Below are positions 8,758 to 17,297 of a stretch of 64,000 nucleotides of DNA, in pieces. The notes under the pieces are model-generated. The model saw nothing but the letters and a program-made list of their open reading frames with translations, made no database searches and had not been told where the DNA came from. Origin of the DNA: a bacterium (GTDB lineage Bacteria > Planctomycetota > Planctomycetia > Pirellulales > Pirellulaceae); the NCBI GenBank assembly GCA_030430075.1, contig JAUIGN010000022.1, positions 48,530-112,529 of the forward strand, given 5' to 3'. A program made the position numbers and the translations under genes. How positions within the stretch are numbered: the first letter of the stretch is position 1; every line of letters starts with the position of its first letter.

Positions 8758-10341
8758 TTGAGTGAAATTCTGTTTCCGAACGGTCACGCGTACGGCTGCC
8801 TCAGCCTGCTTCCCCCCCTCTGTGCCATCACTCTGGCCATCGCCACACGCCGCGTCGTGATGTCGCTCTTGGCCGGGGTCTTTGTGGCCGCCTTGATCCT
8901 GGCGGGCGGCAATCCGCTCGTCGCCGTACCCGCCATGTGTGAGGAGCACCTGTGGGCAAGCCTGAGCGATCCGGATCATCTGCGGGTGTTCGTTTTCACG
9001 CTCACGATGGGAGCGATGGTCGGCGTGATGCAGCGGGGCGGCGGCATGGAGCGGGCGGTGGGTCGGCTCGCCGTCTTGGCCCAGGGACGCCGCAGTGGCC
9101 AACTGACGGTGTGGCTGCTGGGACTGATTGTCTTCTTTGACGACTACGCGAATTCCTTGCTGTTGGGGCACACGATGAGGCCTCTGACCGATCGTCTCAA
9201 GATTTCACGCGAGAAACTGGCTTACCTGGTCGATTCAACCGCCGCGCCCGTTTCCGGCATCGCGCTCGTCTCAACCTGGGTCGCCACCGAGATTGGGTTG
9301 ATCGAGGCGGGCTTCGCCGGTTTGCCTGCAGGCGAAACCGACGTGGATGGCCTGGCCATCTTCCTGGCGACGATTCCCTACCGCTTCTATGTTGTGCTCG
9401 CCCTCCTGTTCGTGCCGCTCGTCGCAATCCTCGGCCGCGACTTTGGCAGCATGCTGGTGGCGGAACGCGAAGCAGCCCGCGCAACGGAGCGGCCGGCAGT
9501 CACGTCGGCTGCCCAGAGCAGGGCAGGGGCCGGCTGGCAGGATGCGTTCTGGCCCGTGGTCGTCATGGTTGGGGTCACGGTCGCGCTGATCCTGGCGACC
9601 GGCGCCCCGGAAACGGGTGCGCCGCCTCAGGACTTGCTGACAACATTCGGCAGTGGCGACACCTATCTGGCGCTGGTCTACGGTTCGCTGGCCGGTCTGG
9701 CAACCGCCATCGGCTTCTCCTGGGGCCGCGGGGTCATTGACTGGGATGATGTTCAGCAGGCGAGCGTATCGGGGGCAAGCCACGTTGTCGGCGCTTTGGC
9801 GATCCTCTGGGTCGCATGGGCCCTCTCCGAGTCGACCAAGGCGAATTACCTGGGAACGGGCGAGTACCTGGGGGGACTCCTGCAAGGCGCGCTCGATGTC
9901 CGCCTCCTGCCGACGGCAGTTTTTATCTTGGCGTCCCTGATTGCCTTCGCTACGGGTACCAGTTGGGGAACCATGGGAATCCTGATGCCCCTGGTGATCG
10001 TCGTGACCCACCGGATGCTCTCCGACTCGGGCCTCACGGCGACACCGGACAACACGATCATGGTCGCCGCCATCGGCAGCGTGCTGGCAGGGGCGATTTT
10101 TGGCGACCACTGTTCGCCCATCTCGGACACGACCGTCCTCTCTTCACAATCGAGTGGATGTGATCACATCGCCCACGTCCGTACCCAGCTGCCGTATGCG
10201 GCCGTGGTCGGCGGCTTTTCCGTCCTGCTGGGCACGCTGCCGGTCGGTTTCGGAGCGCCCGTCTGGATCCTGCTACCCACCAGCCTGGTGGGGCTCGCCC
10301 TGTTCCTATTGGGGATCGGCAAGCAAACGGCCCCCGGTTGA
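8758..10341 (+). CDS. NhaC-family Na+/H+ antiporter-like membrane protein
   Basis: The product is a polytopic membrane protein of about 527 residues with roughly 11-12 hydrophobic segments. It carries the NhaC/PF03553 signature region 'FFDDYANSLLLGHTMRPLTD' and a 'FGDHCSPISDTTVLSS' segment near the C-terminus. Family members exchange Na+ for H+ or carry amino acids across the inner membrane; the substrate here cannot be read from sequence. The frame is open from 8494, overlapping the kinase gene, but that extension is low-quality and Arg-rich. I prefer the TTG at 8758, which begins 'SEILFPNGHAYGCL' just before the first helix; this start is uncertain. It appears to be monocistronic. Confidence 0.88.
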   Translation: MSEILFPNGHAYGCLSLLPPLCAITLAIATRRVVMSLLAGVFVAALILAGGNPLVAVPAMCEEHLWASLSDPDHLRVFVFTLTMGAMVGVMQRGGGMERAVGRLAVLAQGRRSGQLTVWLLGLIVFFDDYANSLLLGHTMRPLTDRLKISREKLAYLVDSTAAPVSGIALVSTWVATEIGLIEAGFAGLPAGETDVDGLAIFLATIPYRFYVVLALLFVPLVAILGRDFGSMLVAEREAARATERPAVTSAAQSRAGAGWQDAFWPVVVMVGVTVALILATGAPETGAPPQDLLTTFGSGDTYLALVYGSLAGLATAIGFSWGRGVIDWDDVQQASVSGASHVVGALAILWVAWALSESTKANYLGTGEYLGGLLQGALDVRLLPTAVFILASLIAFATGTSWGTMGILMPLVIVVTHRMLSDSGLTATPDNTIMVAAIGSVLAGAIFGDHCSPISDTTVLSSQSSGCDHIAHVRTQLPYAAVVGGFSVLLGTLPVGFGAPVWILLPTSLVGLALFLLGIGKQTAPG

Positions 10342-10818
10342 CGACCTCTTGCCGCAACACAGCGTGACATCGCAGGGGATAGACAATTCCACCCCCGGAC
10401 GCAGGGAAGGTCACCAGGCTGCACGCGCCGCCGGTCAATCACCGCCGGAACGGTTGTTCCCGCATTCCGGCGGACGCTGGGTGACGGACCGACGGAAGGA
10501 ACGGACGTCGTGGCCATGGTTGCCATGGTTGAGTGACTGGCGTGGAGCGGCCCGCCGTTTCGCTCGCCGGTTTCCGCCCTCGGACGGGGCAAGATTCGGC
10601 GGGTCGCAACGAAGATTCGTTTGCAGACCTGCGGGAGCTGCCGATAGACTAATGAGGTGTCAAGACAACGCCTTGGGCTTGGTGGTGAGCGGGGTGCGAC
10701 GGCGACAGGGGCTGCCCCTGGGCCGCTCATTGCGCTCGGCCTGCCTTGAAACAAGATACGCGGTTGACGGACACGGGCTTGACGCCGGTGCCCAATTTGC
10801 CCGCCGGGAGGATACGAC
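10342..10818. other. Intergenic region, no gene seen
   Basis: About 480 bp between the antiporter and the DUF1501 gene. Open frames crossing it on both strands have Arg/Pro-rich, shadow-like composition. The last bases hold the GGGAGGA ribosome site of the DUF1501 gene. No promoter or repeat stood out. Confidence 0.5.
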
Positions 10819-12147
10819 ATGACCGCCATGAATCGCCGCCAGCTCCTGCAGACCGCTGGGATGGGAATCTTGGGCTATAGCGCCAGCGGCTGGCTTCCGC
10901 AACTGGCGGCGGAAGTGGCAGACAATCCGCAACGGCGGCGGCAATGTGTGCTGCTCTGGATGAGCGGCGGCCCCTCGCAGACCGATACCTTCGACATGAA
11001 GCCCGGCCATGCCAACGGGGGTGAATTTCAAGAGATTGCCACCAGTGCCTCGGGGCTCCGCTTCAGCGAACATCTCCCCAAGCTGGCGCTGCATGCCGAC
11101 AAGCTGGCGCCGGTGCGAAGCTTGAGCACGCAGGAGGGCGACCACGATCGCGGCACGTACATGATGCGGACGGGTTACCAGCCGCGGGGCCCGGTCCGGT
11201 ACCCGTCGATCGGTGCCTCCCTGGCGAAGGAACTGGGCGACACGTCAGAGACCTCGTTGAACTTCGTCAGCATCTCTCCATACCGGACGCTGAATCCGGC
11301 AGCCTATGGCTCCGGTTTTCTCGGGCCGAAGCACGCGCCCCTCACCGTCGGCGCCGTGGACAACGGACCGGTCGAGGCGCCGGGCGAAGGGTATGCCGAG
11401 TTGCGGGTCGACGATCTCGAACCGGCACGCGGGGTTGGCAAGGCACAACAGACAAAGCGGCTGGAGCTGTGGCGGATGATCCAGAACGGCTTTTTGGCCA
11501 CGCATCGGACGGCGTCTCCCATCGCCCACCACACCGTCTATCGCAAAGCGTTGAATCTCATGGACAGTGAAGTTTCCAAGGCTTTCGATGTGAGCCAAGA
11601 ATCAGATGCGGTACGTGACGCGTACGGGCGAGGCCGCTTTGGCCAAGGCTGCCTGATGGCCCGCCGCTTGATCGAACGGGGTGTCGCGTTCGTGGAAGTC
11701 AGCTTGGGTTCCCTCAACGCTGCCGCCGCCGGATGGGACACTCACCAAAACAACTTCAACTCGGTGAAAGCCCTCTCGCAGCAACTGGATTCCGGGTGGG
11801 CGAGCTTGATGACCGACTTGCAAGATCGTGGCCTGTTGGAGAATACAACGATTCTCTGGTTGGGTGAATTTGGTCGCACGCCCGTCATCAATAACAACGG
11901 AGGGCGGGATCACTTTCCGCGCGCCTGGACTTGCGTCTTTGGCGGCGGTGGGATTCGCGGAGGCCAAGCCTACGGAAAGACGAGTGCCGATGGGGGTGAA
12001 GTGGTTGACGGCAAGGCCCAGGAAGGGGACGTCCTGGCAACCCTCTGCGCCGCGTTGGGCGTGCCCCCGGATCACGAAAACATCTCCGAACAGGGGCGGC
12101 CCATCAAGATCACCGAAGGGACGCCGATCACGGAGATCCTGGCCTAG
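10819..12147 (+). CDS. DUF1501 family protein (sulfatase-like fold), exported
   Basis: The 442-residue product has a twin-arginine-like start ('NRRQLLQTAGMGILGYSASG') followed by the DUF1501 body. Hallmarks include 'LLWMSGGPSQTDTFDMKPG', 'HDRGTYMMRTGY', 'GWDTHQNNF', 'LWLGEFGRTP' and 'GGRDHFPRAWTCVFGGGG'. DUF1501 proteins are abundant in planctomycetes, have an alkaline-phosphatase/sulfatase-like fold and usually sit beside a DUF1549/DUF1553 cytochrome partner. No such partner is adjacent here. Their biochemical role is unknown. A GGGAGGA ribosome site lies just upstream of the ATG. A 43-codon remnant of another family member lies at 61887-62018. Confidence 0.93.
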   Translation: MTAMNRRQLLQTAGMGILGYSASGWLPQLAAEVADNPQRRRQCVLLWMSGGPSQTDTFDMKPGHANGGEFQEIATSASGLRFSEHLPKLALHADKLAPVRSLSTQEGDHDRGTYMMRTGYQPRGPVRYPSIGASLAKELGDTSETSLNFVSISPYRTLNPAAYGSGFLGPKHAPLTVGAVDNGPVEAPGEGYAELRVDDLEPARGVGKAQQTKRLELWRMIQNGFLATHRTASPIAHHTVYRKALNLMDSEVSKAFDVSQESDAVRDAYGRGRFGQGCLMARRLIERGVAFVEVSLGSLNAAAAGWDTHQNNFNSVKALSQQLDSGWASLMTDLQDRGLLENTTILWLGEFGRTPVINNNGGRDHFPRAWTCVFGGGGIRGGQAYGKTSADGGEVVDGKAQEGDVLATLCAALGVPPDHENISEQGRPIKITEGTPITEILA

Positions 12148-12271
12148 CTGGCCCCACCGTGTTTTGTCCGCGCAGCTTCTTCCCAATTCGTCTTGGAGAT
12201 GCGTCCCGCGTGTTGGCGGCGTTGGCCGGCGCCGTGGTCGCCAAACCCTCTGAACCACTCGATGGCAACTC

Positions 12272-13156
12272 ATGATTCTCCGCTGGCTGGTCGCGAACTT
12301 CGTCCAACAACAGGCCAAGCAACATCTTTACGAAATGGTTGCCGACGCGGCGCGGGGTGCCGGTCCAGCGGCCGGCCGCGATTCGCAAGTCGACGAGGAC
12401 GGTCAGCCGCTTCCTCCCCCGCCCGCCGCCGAGGTCGTGTTTGTCTTCGCCTCCGCGGTCGAAGCAAACGGGCTCGTGGATACCCTGACCGAAGCTGTCC
12501 GCACCCAATGCCCGGGCTTTGTCGAGCATGCCGGATACCTGGCTGGGCGCCGAGTCGCCGTGCTGGAAACGGGCATCGGCGACCGGGCCGCCCGCCACGC
12601 CACCGGGGCGGCGATCGCCATGCACCAGCCGCAGTGGATCGTTTCTACCGGGTTTGCCGGCGCGCTTTCGAGCACCCTGCGCCGCGGTCACATCGTCATG
12701 GCGGATCGAATTGTCCAGGCAACGGGCCAGTCCTTCGACCTCGGTATGCGGATGGATCAGGCATCGGTCGACGCTTCCCCGAGCCTCCATGTGGGGACGT
12801 TGCTGACCGTCGACCGGCTGATTCGGACCCGCCGCGAGAAGGAACGCCTGGCCGCCGAGTTCGAGGCCATCGCCTGCGACATGGAAACCGGGGCCGTCGC
12901 AGAGGTCTGCCAGGAAACGAAGACTCGCCTGATTTCGGTTCGCCTGGTCAGCGATGCCCTGGACGACGAGCTGCCCAGGGAGATGGAACGCCTGCTGGAG
13001 CAGAAAACGATCGCCTCAAAGCTGGGCGCGGTCGCCGGCGCGATCGCGAAACGCCCGTCCAGCGTCAAGGACATGTGGAAGCTGCAAGAGCAAGCCTTGG
13101 TCGCCACAGACCGCTTGGCCCGTTTTCTCAACAGCCTGATGGGCCAACTGCAATAG
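12272..13156 (+). CDS. Nucleoside phosphorylase / MTA-SAH nucleosidase-fold protein
   Basis: The product is 294 residues. The core matches the PNP/UDP phosphorylase superfamily (PF01048): a 'VETGIGDRAARHAT' type segment, 'IVSTGFAGALS', and the diagnostic ribose-binding 'CDMETGAVAEVC' near residue 205 with 'SDALDDE' after it. Members cleave the glycosidic bond of nucleosides such as methylthioadenosine, S-adenosylhomocysteine or futalosine; the substrate cannot be fixed here. The first 50 residues and the last 60 extend beyond the fold and are not recognised. There is no signal peptide, so it is probably cytoplasmic. It follows the DUF1501 gene by 124 bp on the same strand. Confidence 0.82.
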   Translation: MILRWLVANFVQQQAKQHLYEMVADAARGAGPAAGRDSQVDEDGQPLPPPPAAEVVFVFASAVEANGLVDTLTEAVRTQCPGFVEHAGYLAGRRVAVLETGIGDRAARHATGAAIAMHQPQWIVSTGFAGALSSTLRRGHIVMADRIVQATGQSFDLGMRMDQASVDASPSLHVGTLLTVDRLIRTRREKERLAAEFEAIACDMETGAVAEVCQETKTRLISVRLVSDALDDELPREMERLLEQKTIASKLGAVAGAIAKRPSSVKDMWKLQEQALVATDRLARFLNSLMGQLQ

Positions 13157-13192
13157 CACGGCCACGCATGGCCGATCGTCAGCGGGGCGCGA

Positions 13193-13459
13193 TCAGCAAG
13201 CCGCCAATTGACGCTGGTACCGTTCGTATTCAATCTTCAAGTCGGCGGCCAACTGTTCAATCTCTGCCGACACCACGGCAGGCGTCACGACGCGGCCGGT
13301 CGGCTTGATCTCACCCGACGCGGTTGGCTCGAAGATGCCAGGACCCGGCGCAAAAGGGTGCAGCGCGTGAGGGCGCAGCGGAGCCCGCAGTTGAAGCATC
13401 AGCTCCGGATGCGCATCCACATCCAGGATCCCGACGACGCGATGGCACGTTGCTGGCAT
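13193..13459 (-). CDS. Small hypothetical protein
   Basis: An 88-codon frame on the minus strand, with G/C-rich third positions like its neighbours and an AGGAAA ribosome site about 9 bases before the ATG. The product has no transmembrane segment. Its C-terminal 30 residues form a plausible amphipathic helix ('EIEQLAADLKIEYERYQRQL'). No family is recognised. It lies downstream of, and in the same direction as, atpC but 370 bp away. A competing 89-codon frame on the other strand has poorer composition. Moderate confidence only. Confidence 0.45.
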   Translation of the reverse strand: MPATCHRVVGILDVDAHPELMLQLRAPLRPHALHPFAPGPGIFEPTASGEIKPTGRVVTPAVVSAEIEQLAADLKIEYERYQRQLAAC

Positions 13460-13831
13460 GCAACTGATTTCCTATGAGATGGCGACCCGATGGATCGCGG
13501 CGGCATTGGGGGGCTACGGTCCACATCGACAACGCCATGACACGTTGGCCAACTTCGATTGGCAGCAGGCAACCATTTTCGGCGACCGGGCCAACGGTCA
13601 TACCCGTCGGGCAAGCTGGGTAGTCTGCGAGCGGCGTGCGGGAACACGGCAACGGATGCCAGCGACCACCGACGACCAAATGCCGCCGCCCATCCGCGCG
13701 ACGCGCGCATGATGCCAGGGACCGAATCACGCCGACCTATGCAAACGGTGGCTCGCTGGCAAGACAGGCGACAAGATGCACCCGGCGAACGGCGACTCAG
13801 ATGTCGCTCAATTGCCTGACAGCCCCCGTGG
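13460..13831. other. Intergenic region between the small gene and atpC
   Basis: About 370 bp downstream of the ATP synthase cluster. The open frames here are Arg/Pro-rich and unconvincing. No terminator with a T-tract was found after atpC. Confidence 0.4.
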
Positions 13832-14227
13832 TTAGGCTCGCTTGGCGACGTGAAGTTGTGCCCGGGCCTGGACCACCGCTTTGTCGCGAATTTCTTCTAG
13901 TTCAGGAGACGTGGCGGGTTTCTTCTGGGCCGCCGCCAGCAGTTCGGCCGCTTCGCTCGCATCGAGTTTGCCGGCCGGCACGGCACGATTCGTCAATACG
14001 GAGACCACGTTTTCATCAACCTGAACGAATCCGCCGTCGACGTAGAATCGCTGGACGTTTCCGCCGCTGCGAATGCGCATTTCCCCGTAGCCGAGCCTCC
14101 CGATCAAGGGACTATGACCGGGGGCGATACCAAGTTCGCCGTCATACAGCGGGAGGGCAACAAAGTCGGTTTGTTCATCCACGGCCGTTTCTTCCGGCGT
14201 GACGACGATACAGTTAAGTTGTGCCAT
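13832..14227 (-). CDS. atpC: F1F0 ATP synthase subunit epsilon
   Basis: Epsilon is part of the F1 central stalk and can inhibit ATP hydrolysis. The 131-residue product starts 'MAQLNCIVVTPEETAVDEQT', a standard epsilon N-terminus, and has the beta-sandwich signature 'YDGELGIAPGHSPLIGRLG' followed by the helical hairpin. The frame extends upstream to a GTG at 14278, but the family alignment favours the ATG at 14227; neither start has a clear ribosome site. It is the last gene of the minus-strand cluster, 187 bp after atpD. Confidence 0.95.
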   Translation of the reverse strand: MAQLNCIVVTPEETAVDEQTDFVALPLYDGELGIAPGHSPLIGRLGYGEMRIRSGGNVQRFYVDGGFVQVDENVVSVLTNRAVPAGKLDASEAAELLAAAQKKPATSPELEEIRDKAVVQARAQLHVAKRA

Positions 14228-14414
14228 GATAGGGGGCCAATCGTGGGGGCCTGGGAGGCGGCGATGAATTGCAACCACCGCCGGACGTCATCGGTTGTTC
14301 GGTTGGAGTCGAAGGTTGTGAGATGCATGCACGGTGCACTCATGTCTCAGCAGCGGCCAACGGGAACGAGCCAGACTCAGGCAAGCCCCCTCAGTTGGCG
14401 GTGGCCGTGCCGGG

Positions 14415-15860
14415 TTAGGCTTTGGCCGCCATCTTCTTGGCCTGTTCTTCGGCCTGCTCGATCACGCCAACGTACATAAAGGCAGACTCGGGCAGGTGGT
14501 CCCACTTTCCGTCGCAGATCTCTTCAAAACTGCGGATCGTGTCCTCGAGCGATGTGATTTCGCCCTTCTTGCCAGTAAACACCTCGGCGACCAGGAAGGG
14601 CTGCGAAAGGAACCGTTCGATGCGGCGAGCGCGGTGCACGATCAAGCGATCCTCTTCACTCAATTCATCAACACCCAGAATGGCAATGATGTCCTGCAAT
14701 TCACGGTACCGCTGCAAGGTTGTCTGCACGCGGCGTGCGATTGTGTAGTGGCGATCTCCGACATACTGGGGATCCAGAATACGACTGTTCGAGGCCAGCG
14801 GATCGATGGCGGGGTAAATCCCCTTCTCCGAAATCGATCGTTCCAGGTAGATGAAGGCATCCAACTGGGAAAACGCGGTCGCCGGGGCCGGATCGGTCGG
14901 ATCGTCCGCCGGAACGTAAACCGCCTGGACCGAGGTGATGGCTCCTTTGCTGGTCGACGCGATCCGCTCTTGCAAGGCTCCCATTTCCGTGGCCAGTGTC
15001 GGCTGGTAACCGACGGCCGAAGGCATCCGGCCGAGCAACGCCGAAACCTCACTACCCGCCTGCGAAAAACGGAAGATATTATCGACGAACAACAGCGTGT
15101 CCTTGCCGGTCGTATCACGGAAGTATTCGGCCATCGTCAGCGCCGACAGGGCGACCCGTAAGCGGGCCCCCGGGGGCTCGTTCATCTGTCCGAACACCAT
15201 CGTTGTCTGCTCGATCACGCTCCGACCGGTATCGCCGATCTTGGCTTCCTGCATTTCCAACCAGAGGTCGGTTCCTTCACGCGTTCGCTCGCCGACACCG
15301 GCAAACACCGAGTAACCACCGTGGGCGCTGGCAATCCGAGCGATCAGCTCGGTCAAGATCACCGTCTTGCCCAGACCGGCCCCACCGAACAGCCCGGCCT
15401 TACCACCACGCACAAAGGGCGTCAGGAGGTCGACCACCTTGATTCCCGTCTCGAACAGCTCCGTGCTGGTGGAGAGGTTCTCCAGCGGCGGCGACTCGCG
15501 GTGAATCGGCCAGTGATCGTCGGCAGCGACATCGCCCCGGCCATCCACCGGATCCCCCAGCATGTTGAAGACGCGCCCCAGGGTCGCTTCCCCGACGGGT
15601 ACGGTCACGGGAATCCCGGTATCGACGCATTCCTGACCTCGCATCATGCCGTCGGTGCTTCCCAGCGCCACGCAACGCACACGACCGCCGCCCAGATGCT
15701 GCTGCACCTCGCCGGTGAGGTTGACCTTAACACCCTTCTGCTCACTCTCCACCTTGACGGCGTTGTAGATCTTGGGCAGTTGGTCTTCCGGGAACTCGGC
15801 ATCGAAGGTCGAGCCAATGACTTGGGTGATGTGACCGATATTCGCGTTAGCAGTTGCCAT
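14415..15860 (-). CDS. atpD: F1F0 ATP synthase subunit beta
   Basis: This is the catalytic F1 subunit, 481 residues. The Walker A motif is GGAGLGKT (Leu replaces the usual Val). The catalytic Glu is in 'GVGERTREG', Walker B is in 'DTLLFVDNIFRF', and 'EVSALLGRMPSAVGYQPTLA' is canonical. The segment after 'SFSQLDA' is unusual: the common 'TTVLSR.IAELGIYPAVDP' is replaced by 'FIYLERSISEKGIYPAIDP'. The C-terminus is Ala/Lys-rich. atpD lies 116 bp after atpG and before atpC. Confidence 0.98.
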   Translation of the reverse strand: MATANANIGHITQVIGSTFDAEFPEDQLPKIYNAVKVESEQKGVKVNLTGEVQQHLGGGRVRCVALGSTDGMMRGQECVDTGIPVTVPVGEATLGRVFNMLGDPVDGRGDVAADDHWPIHRESPPLENLSTSTELFETGIKVVDLLTPFVRGGKAGLFGGAGLGKTVILTELIARIASAHGGYSVFAGVGERTREGTDLWLEMQEAKIGDTGRSVIEQTTMVFGQMNEPPGARLRVALSALTMAEYFRDTTGKDTLLFVDNIFRFSQAGSEVSALLGRMPSAVGYQPTLATEMGALQERIASTSKGAITSVQAVYVPADDPTDPAPATAFSQLDAFIYLERSISEKGIYPAIDPLASNSRILDPQYVGDRHYTIARRVQTTLQRYRELQDIIAILGVDELSEEDRLIVHRARRIERFLSQPFLVAEVFTGKKGEITSLEDTIRSFEEICDGKWDHLPESAFMYVGVIEQAEEQAKKMAAKA

Positions 15861-15976
15861 CTATAGGGTCCTTTGTCTGATTCACACCATTCCCGGCGGG
15901 CCGGGAAGGCGATCGCGGCCGACGCGTGTCCGTCGGATCCGCCGAATGGTTGTCTGTCCCGGAGGACGCTGTCTGG

Positions 15977-16897
15977 TTAACCTAATGCCTCCACACCACC
16001 GATGATCTCCATGATCTCGCCTGTGATTTGCGACTGGCGAGCACGGTTGTAGGTCATCGAGAGTTGCTTGATCATTTCACCGGCGTTTTCAGTGGCCGAC
16101 TTCATGGCCACCATTCGAGCGATCTGCTCACTGACGGCGGCGTCAAGGAAACACTTGAACAATTTGACGCGGAAGCTGGCGGGCACGACCTCTTCCAGAA
16201 TACTTTCGGCCGACGGGAGGAATTCGTACATCGAGTCACCGTCGCCCGCCGCCCCGCCGGCGTCCTTGGCAGCGTCACCCGGCTTGGCTTTGGGATCGTC
16301 GTCGGTTCCGTCCAGTGATCCGATCGGCAGCAGCGTCTCCACCGTGGCGACCTGCCGAGAAATGCTCACGAATCGTGTATATACCACATCCAGGCGATCC
16401 AGCCTGCCGCTGGCGAAGTCCTCCAGGTAGCGGTCGGCAATCTCTTCGACTTCCACGAACTTGGGCTGATCCTCGAAGTGCAAATACGATTCATCTGCCT
16501 CCAACCCGCGAAAGCCGAGTGCGTTGATGCCTCGCTTGCCGGAGACCTCGAGCGCCACCCGGCCGTACTCGTTCCGCAAATTGGTCAAGTGCGGAATGGC
16601 CAGCCGGACAATCGAACCGTTGTAACCGCCACACAGGCCGCGATTGGCAGTCAACACCAGCAACAGGGCATTTTCCTTGCTCTCCCGAGCTTCCAGCAGC
16701 GGGTGCGAGACTTGCAGCCCGGCCTGGGCGAGGTCGGAAACGACCTGGGTGATTCGGCCGGTGTAGGCGGTCGCGGCCGTCGCGCGGTCCATCGCCTTCT
16801 TGAATCGCGCCGTGGCGATCAATTCCATCGTTCGCGTAATCTTGCGGATGTTGCGAACCGACTTGCGGCGTTTATCGAGAGCTCGAGCGTTGGCCAT
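15977..16897 (-). CDS. atpG: F1F0 ATP synthase subunit gamma, with acidic insert
   Basis: Gamma is the rotating central shaft. The N-terminus 'RKSVRNIRKITRTMELIATA' and the C-terminal 'YNRARQSQITGEIMEIIGG' are canonical. Length is 306 residues versus about 287 in E. coli. The excess is a Gly/Asp/Ala-rich insert of about 25 residues near position 205 ('DGTDDDPKAKPGDAAKDAGG'), in the region where plant and cyanobacterial gammas carry regulatory insertions, but with no cysteines. It begins 10 bp after the DUF4870 gene, so the two are translationally close. Confidence 0.97.
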   Translation of the reverse strand: MANARALDKRRKSVRNIRKITRTMELIATARFKKAMDRATAATAYTGRITQVVSDLAQAGLQVSHPLLEARESKENALLLVLTANRGLCGGYNGSIVRLAIPHLTNLRNEYGRVALEVSGKRGINALGFRGLEADESYLHFEDQPKFVEVEEIADRYLEDFASGRLDRLDVVYTRFVSISRQVATVETLLPIGSLDGTDDDPKAKPGDAAKDAGGAAGDGDSMYEFLPSAESILEEVVPASFRVKLFKCFLDAAVSEQIARMVAMKSATENAGEMIKQLSMTYNRARQSQITGEIMEIIGGVEALG

Positions 16898-16907
16898 AAA
16901 ACTGCCG

Positions 16908-17279
16908 TTAGTTAATCATGCGAAAGGTGTAAGGATACCGGTAAACCTCGCCCCGATTGGCCGCCATGCCACCCGTGATCCCGTAGACGATGCCGCCGAC
17001 AACGACCACCGGCACCAGCACCGCGCCGACACAAGTGACGCTCAGCACAAGCACGGCGATCAGGGCCGACAACTGGAAATTCAAGGCCTCTTTTGCCTGG
17101 TCTTCGACAAACTCCGAACTGTCTTTCTTGATCACCCAGATCACCAGCGGTGCAATGCAAGAGACGCCGATCACAAACGTCAACAGATACGACAAGTGGG
17201 CCAACATGCCCCACATTCGCTCTTCTTCCGTCAACTCACCGGTCACGACCGGCGGCATTTTGGCATCGGCGTCACCCAT
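16908..17279 (-). CDS. DUF4870 (Tic20-like) small membrane protein inside the atp operon
   Basis: The 123-residue product has the DUF4870 pattern 'MWGMLAHLSYLLTF...APLVIWVIKKD' and 'FVEDQAKEALNFQLSA', followed by a long hydrophobic hairpin. About three to four transmembrane segments are expected. The ATG at 17279 has a GGAG ribosome site 9 bases upstream, overlapping the alternative ATG at 17288. The gene lies 18 bp after atpA and 10 bp before atpG, so it is embedded in the ATP synthase transcript. Biochemical function is unknown for the family; position suggests a role in F1F0 assembly, stability or membrane environment (inference). Confidence 0.9.
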   Translation of the reverse strand: MGDADAKMPPVVTGELTEEERMWGMLAHLSYLLTFVIGVSCIAPLVIWVIKKDSSEFVEDQAKEALNFQLSALIAVLVLSVTCVGAVLVPVVVVGGIVYGITGGMAANRGEVYRYPYTFRMIN

Positions 17280-17297
17280 GTCTCGCATCTCCGGGCA

